From Nematopogon swammerdamellus (Eukaryota > Arthropoda > Insecta > Lepidoptera > Adelidae): a stretch of DNA of 64,000 nucleotides. Of this stretch, positions 1 to 9,074 are shown in pieces; the stretch's first letter is position 1, and each line of letters opens with the position of its first letter. The stretch is from the NCBI GenBank assembly GCA_946902875.1, contig OX336340.1, forward strand, positions 13,407,566 to 13,471,565. The letters are read 5' to 3'. The notes beneath the pieces were generated by a model that was not told the DNA's origin, did not search any database, and saw nothing but the letters and a program-made list of their open reading frames with translations. Position numbers and translations under genes: made by a program.

Positions 1-1000
1 TAAGTCGTCCGCGGTAAGTCCATCGTGTAGGTAGGGAATGCAATCTCTGCTCCATGCGCGTGGTGCGGAGGTGGACAGGGGACGGCGGGATCGCCGAAAT
101 TTTATGTAATAATTAATTAATGATCAAACAATGATTTGCACGTAGGTACCTACATAAATGCTTATTAAACCTCTACTTTACTGTTACAAAAGGCTAAATA
201 TATTATATAATATGACGGCGGAGGCACCACAGCGGCGCGGGCTGATACGATCTTCCGCCCCCGCCCCACGCTTGCACCGGAGAAACGGAATATGTCTAGC
301 TACCCGCATATTCGGATGGAGTCGTGTCGTCGGGGTGACAGAGAACTTGGGCTTTGAGCGAACGAGACAGCACACCGCCCACAGCGAGCAGCCATTCTGG
401 ATCGGCGCGAGGCTCGGGTGGTTCTACACACACGAGATACGAAACCGTCGACGTTTTTCCGTGCCTGCCTGAAAGATGGAACCCGCAGACGACGCCCGCA
501 AGGAGCAGCCTACCTACCTCCCCTTCAACCTTGACTCCAACATATATGTTTCAAACATCCAAAGATTGGCTGGAATACATCTCCTCAATGGATACTTTCG
601 TCTTTGCACCTTCCGTAAAGATCAGCAGAAAAATTGTAGTCGGGAATGTAGTAAGATATGAATAGACAGATAGCCCGACTATTACATCATTTTATAAGCA
701 TCTTTCCTTGTTTCCTTAATTTTTTTAGCAGTCGGGTTTTATAATTTTTTATTTTCTATTAACAGCCATAGAGCACTTGCGAAAGAGTTCTAATGAATAT
801 CACAGCGTTTCTTTCTTAGAATATATGCTACTCGTATGTATGTAAGTATATAGCTTGGAACATCAGAATGATTGTACATTTCAATTAAATAACATTTACG
901 AGTAGTAAATTAGCACGAGTTCATGGAATGTTTGCAAAGTGCATATCTGTTTATGCTTGCTTGAGGTAGAATGAAAAATAATTCACTACTTTATAGTAAC
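1..1000. other. Intergenic flank downstream of gene A
   Basis: Only short open frames on both strands. Positions about 200-540 are more GC-rich than the surroundings and could be part of a transcript from outside the window, but no domain, splice pattern or repeat is recognisable. The remainder is AT-rich. Confidence 0.4.
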
Positions 1001-1006
1001 TTTATT
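1001..1006 (-). terminator. Poly(A) signal of gene A
   Basis: AATAAA on the minus strand, 41 bp past the gene A stop codon. This is the usual distance for a short insect 3' UTR. Confidence 0.6.
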
Positions 1007-1046
1007 ATCACAGTTTTAATTGTTAACTATTTAATGTAGAGTAGAA

Positions 1047-2010
1047 TCAACCGAGGAGCGAGGCCACGACCGCTGGAGGCACGCCGCCGCCGGGTCCCTG
1101 CTGGATCTGCGGCTGGAAGCCGTTCTCGTCCGCGATGTAGGTGACGAGGTAGTCCACGCCGTCGGGCCCTCGCCACGCATACGAGCCCTGAACGGTGAGT
1201 GCCTCGTTCTCGGATCCCTCATTCTTGAGCTGACCCTGCTCTTCACGCTTCGTGCCGTCCGACAGCTCGAATCTGCAAAATGTTGAAACACAGTATAGTC
1301 ACCACCCTCACCAGCCCTTCGATGTCATAGTAATGAGATGTATATTAGGCGACCCATTGGCTTCTAAACAAAGGACCGGATCGTTTTGGTGGAAATTCAC
1401 AGACGGAATTGAGGAAAGGATGAACAGCACGAGGAATGCAGAAGATAAACATGCAGTTTTACCCGTATTTGTAGAAGTTGAGTCCTGAGTTGTCGTTGTC
1501 GTAGCGCAGGATCTGCACATCCTGAGGGTACTGCTGCGGCACGGCGCACGCGGCAGCTACCAATGCGAGGACTACTAGCTGCAAAGCAATGCATCGTCCT
1601 TTCAATCATTGTCGACAAATTTTGGAACAAGTGCGGCTACCAGGTTCCTGGTACCGCATCGATGGAACGGATCGGTTTCGGTTTTAGACATTTTATCAGT
1701 ACGGCATTTCCGCCTCAGAACCGAATACCATTCGTTCTTCTTCAATACCGATCCAAATTATTGTATAATTTTTTTATAAGTTTCACACTCAAAACTTATA
1801 AAACACAAGGAAAGTATATTGTTTTATTATTCTATATTATTCCTGATGAAAGAAATGTAAGGATAATAATTAATATATCCTCAAGCTTTTTAATGCTGTC
1901 ATTCTTCCAATGAAACCAGCATGCAGGGCGGAACTTTACTGAAATTTACTTTTAGCTTTACCGCTTAGTCTAAAAATAATCACTTCATCCACAAAACCTA
2001 CCAATTTCAT
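1047..2010 (-). CDS. Cuticular protein, RR-1 type (CPR), gene A
   Basis: Secreted cuticle protein predicted to bind chitin fibres in flexible cuticle. Three coding exons: 2010-2002 (only MKL), 1578-1463 and 1272-1047, with GT-AG introns (donors GTAGGT and GGGTAAAA, acceptors TGCAG). Spliced length is 351 nt, 116 aa, in frame throughout. Residues 1-16 are a signal peptide ending ACAV. A spacer with DVQILRYDNDNSG follows. The Rebers-Riddiford domain runs from about residue 43 (FELSDG) to 96, with GSYAWRGPDG and YIADENGFQP, so the Y-x-A-x-E-x-G-F core is complete. The tail is Gly/Pro-rich and ends VVASLLG. The start was chosen because MKL followed by an intron inside the signal peptide is also seen in gene B, and a TATA box lies about 100 bp upstream. 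Its last 132 bp match gene B exactly. Confidence 0.93.
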
Positions 2011-2109
2011 GTTTGAGTTAGTGTAGGTACTGTTTGGAGAGGAGCGGTGGAAAGGTGCGATTAGAACGCTGCGTGGCTTCGATATGTGGCACATGCGGTC
2101 GTTGCGCAT

Positions 2110-2117
2110 CTTTTATA
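2110..2117 (-). promoter_or_regulatory. TATA box of gene A
   Basis: TATAAAAG on the minus strand, about 100 bp before the start codon. Genes B and F have TATA boxes at a similar distance. Transcription would begin near 2085. Confidence 0.6.
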
Positions 2118-2119
2118 CT

Positions 2120-3184
2120 GAGCCACATTAAATGTCATCTCTCGCTGCTTTAGCGTTACATAATTCGAATATTCGGCCCTGAACTTGAAAGATTAGTCCA
2201 AATTAAGTGAAAGACTTATGTGGGCGGCGAAGATTACTCGGTATTGCACGCGGTGACCGACATTTTATTAAATAATTTGCATAAGATTACACATTTCTTT
2301 TGAACATACATATTTCTCTGACACGGCAGACATTTCTTAACGTTATTAAAGTGTTGATGTTTTAAATGCGAAACTAATTAATTATTGTCTTTCATAAATG
2401 CTATTTTCTTTGTCATTTATTACATGAGGCGATATTAGTAATTGACGAGTATTTTATTAGACACATACTATTAGAATCATTGAGCATGTCGTTTGCTAAT
2501 AACTACTTATATTTGTCTACATGCGACTCTCAAACCATCAAAGGTTGACTGGAAGGAATAAGTCAGCCTTTCCACCTATTGTAAACTAATGAATATAATA
2601 AATAATTAGAATATTAATGTATTGTTAAATAGGTCAGAATTGTATAGAAAATTGTTTCATTTCTCTTACTTACACTTAATTGCCCTAAAATTACGCTTAA
2701 TTACCCTAAAATGGTATTGAAATGTCTCTAAATACTTGAAAATTTTATTTATCTATACTATGCGTAAAAAGTAATGTCCCGGCTTAACTGCGAGTTACAT
2801 ACGTAGTGAGGAGTGGGATCGGAAGTGAACCCAGTCGGAGATTTCATAAAATAACATTATGTTTTGATTTAATTTGATTTTTTTAACTAACTATTTAGAA
2901 TAAGTTTTGTTTAGTAAAACGGTAAAGCTAAGTATAGATAGATAGAACATAAATAATATTTATTGCTCCACAAATATTTCACAAGAATAATACAATGAAT
3001 ACGAAACACATGAGGTGCAAAGGCGGACTTATCCCTTGAAAAGATTTCTTACAGCCAACCTTTAGGTGTGTGAAATGTGTAAAAAATGGAATGTAGGTAG
3101 TAGCAAAGATAAATAAGTGACAATTTTTTATTTAAGTAGTAGAGTATGGAAATAATTTCTCTGAACTGTCATTGTCAAACAATT
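2120..3184. other. Intergenic, no gene seen
   Basis: AT-rich sequence upstream of gene A. The first few hundred bases are the likely place for its regulatory sites. No motif was strong enough to call. Confidence 0.4.
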
Positions 3185-3520
3185 AGAAAAACCGGCCAAG
3201 TGCGAGTCGAACTCGCGCACCGAGATTTCCGCAACACAAAAATTAAAACGTAAAATTTTTCATTTATAAATTTTTAACTTTTTCTATTTTTCGGTTCCCG
3301 TATCCCGTACGGAAGCCTATTACTAAGCCTACGTCGTCTGTCCGTCCGTCCGTCCGTCTGTCCGTCTGTCCGAGGGCTGTATCTCTTGAAAGGTAATAGG
3401 TAGCCGGTTGAAATTTTTACAGAATATGTGTTACTATGGCGGATATAACAACAAATAATAAAAAAAGAAAATATTAAAAAATAAGGGGGGCTCCCATACA
3501 ACAAACGTACAATAAAATCG
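3185..3520. repeat. Lepidopteran GGCCAAGTGCGAGTCG-type repeat, copy 1
   Basis: Starts with ACCGGCCAAGTGCGAGTCG, then carries the block with CGTACGGAAGCCTATTACTA, a (GTCC/GTCT) run, CTGTATCTCTTGAA and GTTGAAATTTTTACAGAATA. Related blocks occur near 19310, 30420, 33735, 36010 and 54530. This is a dispersed non-autonomous repeat. The short open frames over it are not genes. Confidence 0.65.
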
Positions 3521-3663
3521 ATTAGTCACACTATTGAATAAGAGATGGCGCCACAGGCTTTTATACATTGCAATGTTGAAAGACAAAAGATAGGCGGATA
3601 ATAGTGGATAGATACGGAAACCTCCGTGCGCGAGTAAAACTTCACGGGTGAGCTTGGCAATCT

Positions 3664-3720
3664 AGGGCAACTCCCCGCCGCCGCCGCCGCCTACCTCGTC
3701 GCCCCCGCCGCAAGTGTCCT
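3664..3720. other. GC-rich CCG-run block
   Basis: A short run of CCG repeats in an AT-rich setting. No coding or regulatory role can be assigned. Confidence 0.35.
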
Positions 3721-3900
3721 CTAGTACGCTTTTGAAACTGATATTTATAATGATTATTGTATTTGTTAAGTTAGGAATTTCAGTTTAAGCTTGTATTGCA
3801 TTGTATTGATTCATCTTTAATGACTGACGAATCTAAGTCTCTTTTGTGTACCTACAGATGACGAAGGAAATAAATAAATAAATAAATAAGTATGCACAGT

Positions 3901-4803
3901 CATAGAATCAGGGTTGGCTTGATTTTCCCCACCCCGAAAAAACCCACTGGGTTAAATTGGGTAAAACCAACCTGAAAAAACCCGAGGGTTTTTGACGAAA
4001 GTGGGTTTAAATTTTTTTTTATATAATAAACCTGTAATTGATATCAAAAGATCTGAAGATTTTGCTTTATAAGAATTTTTATCTTTAGAAACAATTTTAA
4101 TAATTCTGCGAATCATCATATTCATTAATTAAATCAGGTGCATAATGAATGCATTATATTGTATAATAATATAGTCAGTGAGTGATATATTTTATGTTAT
4201 ACCTCAAATTAATTATTTTATATTATTTATATAGGTACATACAAGGATTTATTCAAACCATTTATTTACTGTTTAATATTTAGTTGAAAAATCCACCAAA
4301 AAATATAAAAAATTATAAAGTAATAGACAATTAGACAATATAATAATTAAATTAATACAACGGATATAACATATTATAATATTATTTATTTATCAAAAAG
4401 TCAAAAATCTAAACAAAGTAGGATTTATTTGACACAATATGTAGTTGTTGTATGTACAGGTAAAGTCAACTAAGTTTAATCTGTTTAGTACACTTTAATG
4501 ATTTCACCAATCCCACTCGCACTGATTCTTTTTACGGAGATAACGGTATACAGAGACTAGTTTTTGGGCTTTTTCCACACCCAGTCTTTTCCGCAATTTA
4601 CTCCAGACGATTCCAAATGTCGAGAAAAGTCTTCCAATTGAAGCAGACTGGTTGGACAAATGTGTAACGCGGAGAAAATGAGCAAAATTCGAGCAGTTTG
4701 AAAACCCCCGAAAATCCCCAATAAAACCCAATAAAACCCGAAAAAACCCAGTGGGTAGATAATTTTTGAAAAAACCCGGGTTTTTGCCAACCTTGCATAG
4801 AAT
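3901..4803 (-). mobile_element. hAT-family DNA transposon, internally deleted
   Basis: The element (3909-4795, 887 bp) is flanked on both sides by the same 8 bases, CATAGAAT (3901-3908 and 4796-4803). Its ends are CAGGGTTGGC and the inverted GCCAACCTTG. An 8-bp target duplication and CAGGG-type ends are hallmarks of hAT transposons. Subterminal regions carry repeated AAACCC/GGGTTT blocks in opposite orientations. A transposase C-terminal remnant lies inside on the minus strand. Confidence 0.85.
4504..4690 (-). pseudogene. hAT transposase C-terminal (dimerisation) remnant
   Basis: The minus frame reads SNQSASIGRLFSTFG, then SKLRKRLGVEKAQKLVSVYR. This closely resembles the hAT C-terminal dimerisation block (SAS-ERLFSTFG followed by a K-L-x-x-R-L-x-x-E-K stretch). 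The catalytic part is missing. It ends at a stop at 4504 inside the element bounded by the CATAGAAT duplications, so it is a decayed piece of an internally deleted copy and cannot encode active transposase. Confidence 0.75.
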
Positions 4804-5860
4804 AAAGCAGGAGCAGAAGGCAGATACGAGTATGAACTGCGATTATTTTGAATGTTTTAATTTGATTGTTTTGTTGGACGCTCAAACAAGAACCCAATAT
4901 AAAAAAAATTTTTTTGAATGATACCTACATTCATGAACATAGCTCTGATCGCTTGAACGGTTTTAAATATGTTAATTATTTTAATGTCTTCATTGTCCAA
5001 TTATTTTGATTATGAAAAGAGTTTTTAATTGATTATACTATTCTAAATTGAACTAATCGTTTTAATGTTTTTATTCTTCAATTTGTTAATGGTTTTTTGC
5101 TTTGATTTGTCCAATTGTTTTACAGATTTAAACTATTTCTTCGTTTGAATTCGTTGTTGTAGATGACATTTTGTAATAATTAATATTTCCTTAGAAAATG
5201 AGAATATAACATTTTGAGAGATTTTATTATTTTCGATTTCTTCCGGGGACATATGAGAGCAATATGAGAGTCACTGTATCTACGTATGTAATAGACGTCC
5301 TTTTCGTAACTTGTATTGTCAGTTTTCTTGCTAATAAATAACGAATGAATCTAAAATCGCGTGTTATTAACTGAATTTTTTAACATTATCGTATTTAGAT
5401 ATTTGTTGATTAATGTTTAGGCAGGTTTGTATTTCAGTTTGAAACTCTTTAAATAGGGTTACCTTTTGATTCATTTTAGGCAGGTTCTCGTTTTATATAA
5501 TCCTACGTAAAGATTTCTACTTACAGTAAGGTAGTCTCACGATGCAATTCAAAAGGTAAATTGCCATTTAGCTAAATAGCTGGTGGTTTTTGGTCGACCT
5601 TTGTGGTCTAAGCGAATTAGTACTCAAAGAGTGTTTAGTTGGCAAGGTCGGTGATCTGATCACCTGTAGAGGTATACTTATTACATTTACAGTTAATAAC
5701 GTTAATAGTTTCAAATGTTTTAATATTTATTTGAGTTCAAAAAGCGATTAAAATAAATAAACTAAATTAAAATAAGTAAGGTTTTATATATTGTTGTTAG
5801 TGTTCATATTAATTTTAGATTTAACTTAGTAGATACATACATACATATCAAACACGTTGA
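4804..5860. other. Intergenic, no gene seen
   Basis: AT-rich. No long open frame, RNA gene or clear repeat boundary recognised. Confidence 0.35.
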
Positions 5861-5867
5861 ATCCCGA

Positions 5868-5997
5868 CAATCCCGACCGAAGGGAAGCACTGACGACGTG
5901 GCACCAAGTTCACCCGGTGTTATGGGCTGACATCACGGATGTTGCAGGTGATGTAGCCAACCGTGTCAGTTTCCATAAAAAAAAATTAAAAAAAAAA
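5868..5997 (+). repeat. 5S/tRNA SINE family 1, 3' fragment
   Basis: Contains the family 1 tail: GGGAAGCACTGAC, CACCCGGTGTTATGGGCTGA, GTGATGTAGCCAACCGTGTC and a terminal A-rich tail. The 5' head is missing (truncated copy). It abuts a LINE 3' fragment. Confidence 0.75.
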
Positions 5998-5999
5998 TC

Positions 6000-6250
6000 G
6001 GGGTAAGCAGAGTAATCGGTGTTGTGCTGCAAGAACTCTGGTAAATTACAGTACAATACCGACCACCACGTTTCACCAAGTATTCGAACAAGATTCAATC
6101 GATCAAGCAGCAAGTAATGCACGATGCTGCCCGACACGGTGGAAGTACCGTGCCAAGATGAGAGGTGGCGAGCCTGTTGCCCTTTATGACAGCATCTTGT
6201 CCTTATCCCTTAGTCGCCTTTTACGACATGCATGGGGAGAGATAATAATA
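6000..6250 (+). repeat. LINE 3' region fragment with CCCTTAGTCGCC motif
   Basis: Shares CCGACCACCACGTTT, CAAGCAGCAAGTAA, GTGCCAAGATGAGAGGTGGC and CCCTTAGTCGCCTTTTACGA with copies near 13900, 20770, 21130, 53030 and 63375. It looks like the 3' end of a dispersed non-LTR element. No ORF remains. Confidence 0.55.
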
Positions 6251-6684
6251 ATTAAACCGAAAATACAAACAATTACATCCAAATTTGATTTAAGTATGGT
6301 TGAATGCGATTTCATCCAGTAAGTGAGTGTGTGTGTGTGCAAAATACTAACAGTCTTTTTCAGTTTTCGGGTCAGATCGTTCGGCTTGGGGTAGACGGCC
6401 GGCGATCGTTGTTCTGTTGTTCTTCAGTAGAAAATAAGCAGGTGCCGTCTTCTAGCCCCACCATTCTGATTATTTTTCTACGTGTGCCTCGGATCCTCGT
6501 TGAAACAGCCCTTATGATATTGACTAATATAATATGACTGCCTGATTTATATATTACTATAGGTACCTTTAAAACATCATTGCCTTATGAAGTTATGATG
6601 GATATCTGCGTCTCTGATTATAGTAATAATTAAACTCTTCGTATTGTTTTCTATCGATTTATTAATGGTTCACTTCTTTATACA

Positions 6685-6940
6685 TACAAAGCTTTCGCCC
6701 GCGGCTTCGCTCGTGTTAGACTCGGTTTAATAGCAAATCCGATTTAAACGCAAATATGATAATAAAAGATCTCCACGGAAAGCGCTTTTATTTTAACGCG
6801 ATAATATAGAGCCTATGTCCAAGCTAAAGGTCCATTCTAAACATTAGTGAAACAATTCTTGAAATCGGATGAGTGGTTTCGGAGATTACCTCCTACATCC
6901 AAACTTGCAAACTTTACCTCTTTATAATATTAGTTTAGAT
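6685..6940 (+). repeat. RTE-like LINE tail (CGCGGCTTCGCTCG repeat)
   Basis: Starts TTTCGCCCGCGGCTTCGCTC, followed by GCAAATCCGATTTAAACGCA. The same blocks occur at 18550-18640 (inverted), 22448-22530 and, in part, 42525-42560. This is a very common lepidopteran repeat type. Confidence 0.6.
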
Positions 6941-7437
6941 TTTATATATAATAATTATTAGATATTAGTTGTAGCTTCCGTTTCACTGAGGGTGCGGCCG
7001 AAGGCTGAAATTCTCTCGAAAGAATGAACTTATGGATGCAGTGAACATTAAATGGGTAAGCGATGTTGTACGATGACATGTTTTAGAGATTAAACGTTCC
7101 GAACGCAACTCTCCTAAGCGCTACTACACTCCTGCAGAAAACAAAGAACATGAATATTCAGAGATAAAGTATTCCAAACCCACTACCTACTTCCAGTTCA
7201 CTATTTCAGCTCATTCAGCTCATTGATTTTGAACATTGCAGAGGGTCCATCATGCCGGTGCGGGCGGCATGCCGATAGATTCCCATGGGCCATTTCATAT
7301 AGGAATAGCGGTAGTCATAGGGAGAAAGGGAAGAGATAGAGATGGATAGATGGAATTTGGAAATATAAGAAAACAACCAATATATTTTTAATAAAACTTA
7401 TCTACCCTAATATATTTCCGTGGCGTAATGTAGAGTT

Positions 7438-7600
7438 TGTCAGCCTCGGTAGCTCAGTGGTGCGAGCGATGGTCCGCCGCACACCTGGGCGCGGTCAGAA
7501 ATTGGATGGTTGATCGTTCCACCGTCGAGGCTGATCGTGGTTCGGATTCCAAGTGAAACTGTTGGTCACTTCATTTTACATTATAATTAAATAAATTCTT
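7438..7600 (+). repeat. SINE family 1 head (tRNA A and B boxes)
   Basis: Begins CAGCCTCGGTAGCTCAGTGG (Pol III box A) and has GGTTCGGATTCC (box B) about 100 bp later. Between them GGGCGCGGTCAGAAATTGGA resembles the 5S-like block, with changes. The distal SINE body is missing. A- and B-box spacing and the absence of a cloverleaf exclude a working tRNA gene. Confidence 0.7.
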
Positions 7601-7805
7601 TAAAGCTTAATCAAATTCCAAAAAATGTAGTCGTCAACGTTCATTCGAAAAATCACTTCCACATTCAGCATTGAATAACGTTTTTTGTTTGTTTTTCCAA
7701 AAAGTGAATCTACCTCTAGGAATTTATCGTTCGCTCATTATTGCGAGTAGTTTTAGTCATATACACATGTCCTCCATGACCAATCTGCTCAGAAGTGGTG
7801 GCACT

Positions 7806-7862
7806 GTATAAATTTGAACAATTGCTAGTGTATCTAACACTAGCAATTGTTCAAATTTATAC
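7806..7862. repeat. Perfect 25-bp inverted repeat, 7-nt loop
   Basis: Arms 7806-7830 and 7838-7862 are exact reverse complements with a TATCTAA loop. An RNA across it would fold into a very stable hairpin. Confidence 0.85.
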
Positions 7863-8213
7863 TGGTATATGTAATACCTTTATTTCACCAATGCAGACTC
7901 ATGCCAAACTCGTGGGCATACTAATTCTGAGCCTCACGTCACTGTCTTACTTGATTCCGAAACAAATTAATGTGTTATCTCCTAACTTATACTCGACAAG
8001 CTAACTTTTGTGCCTAAGACTGTTTATTTTATTTTATTAAGTATAACTCACAGCATTCAATGTACCGGGTAAGTCTATTCATAATTATTGTAAAATTTTT
8101 TGACTCCAATTACGAGTTTCCTCAATTAAAATGGTAGTGTGAGTGAATGAAAGTAGTATTGCAAGAGTAGGGTTTTTATTTTATGAAATCATTAAATATA
8201 CATAAACAAATAC
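7863..8213. other. Intergenic, no gene seen
   Basis: Between the hairpin and the gene B poly(A) signal. A short open frame at 7795-8004 overlaps the hairpin and has no recognisable domain. Confidence 0.3.
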
Positions 8214-8219
8214 TTTATT
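8214..8219 (-). terminator. Poly(A) signal of gene B
   Basis: AATAAA on the minus strand, 115 bp past the gene B stop. Confidence 0.55.
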
Positions 8220-8333
8220 TGAAATAGTACATAAATATTATATACAATTTCTATTGCCGGCTATTTACAGGTGACGTTCTCCATCAGTGCGAATGGAAAA
8301 CCATAATATTAGGCTAACAACTAAAGGTGGTCC

Positions 8334-8983
8334 TCAACCGAGGAGCGAGGCCACGACCGCTGGAGGCACGCCGCCGCCGGGTCCCTGCTGGATCTGCGGC
8401 TGGAAGCCGTTCTCGTCCGCGATGTAGGTGACGAGGTAGTCCACGCCGTCGGGCCCTCGCCACGCGTACGAACCGGTCACCGAGATGGACTCGTTCTCAG
8501 ATCCGGCATTCTTCAGCTGACCCTGCTCGTCGCGTTTGGTGCCGTCCGAGAGCTCGACTCTGTAGACCGCGGAAGACATAACTATTACATTCACACATTT
8601 GTGCATTTTATTGGTTCGGACGCGAGCATAAAATGTGATAGTTGACATTATTTCGACGACTACTTACGAATATCTCCATTCTCCGAGGCCGGAGTTGTCG
8701 TTGTCGTAGCGGAGGATCTGCACATCCTGCTGCTGCTGCTGGAACTGCTGCTGCAGCTGCGGCGCGGCGCACGCGGCTCCCACCAGCGCCAGCACTACCA
8801 GCTGAAACAGACACGGGGCTCGTCAGTCGCGCACGCCGCTGCTGCACACCGCGCGCGCACTGAGCACACCATCTCGATCGCCACTCCAATCGCACTCTAA
8901 GCAAAAGCACTGAAGTTCCATAGTCCAAATTCACAGTTTTCACTTCACTTTTTTTTTAAAAACACTTTACTGACCAGTTTCAT
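8334..8983 (-). CDS. Cuticular protein, RR-1 type (CPR), gene B
   Basis: Paralogue of gene A with the same three-exon layout: 8983-8975 (MKL), 8801-8668 and 8559-8334, giving 369 nt and 122 aa. Donors are GTCAGT and GTAAGT, and acceptors TTCAG and TACAG. The signal peptide ends near residue 16 (GAACAAP). The spacer has a Gln-rich run (about residues 18-28) longer than in gene A, then DVQILRYDNDNSG. The Rebers-Riddiford domain starts at about residue 49 (VELSDGTKRDEQG) and has GSYAWRGPDG and YIADENGFQP, with the key aromatic, Asp and Glu residues kept. It ends VVASLLG. Exon 3 has exactly the gene A length (226 nt). The last 132 bases are identical to gene A and the rest is clearly diverged. 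A secreted chitin-binding structural role is inferred from the family. Confidence 0.93.
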
Positions 8984-9067
8984 TTTTGGTTAGGTTGGGC
9001 GCTTCGAGGCACGAGATCGCGGAGGTGAAGATGGGTTGTGTATGTTTGTTTACGACGCACACATCTC

Positions 9068-9074
9068 TTATATA
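9068..9074 (-). promoter_or_regulatory. TATA box of gene B
   Basis: TATATAA on the minus strand, about 90 bp upstream of the start codon. Confidence 0.6.

Noticed and set aside
158..665. Overlapping short frames at the window start
   Set aside because: Mutually overlapping, no domain and no splice or promoter context inside the window.
7441..7555. tRNA-like start TAGCTCAGTGG
   Set aside because: Box spacing is too long for a tRNA, and it matches the SINE family 1 head.
8608..8943. Overlapping frame across gene B exon 2
   Set aside because: It reads Ala/Arg-rich out-of-frame translation of the GC-rich exon; the spliced CPR frame explains the DNA.
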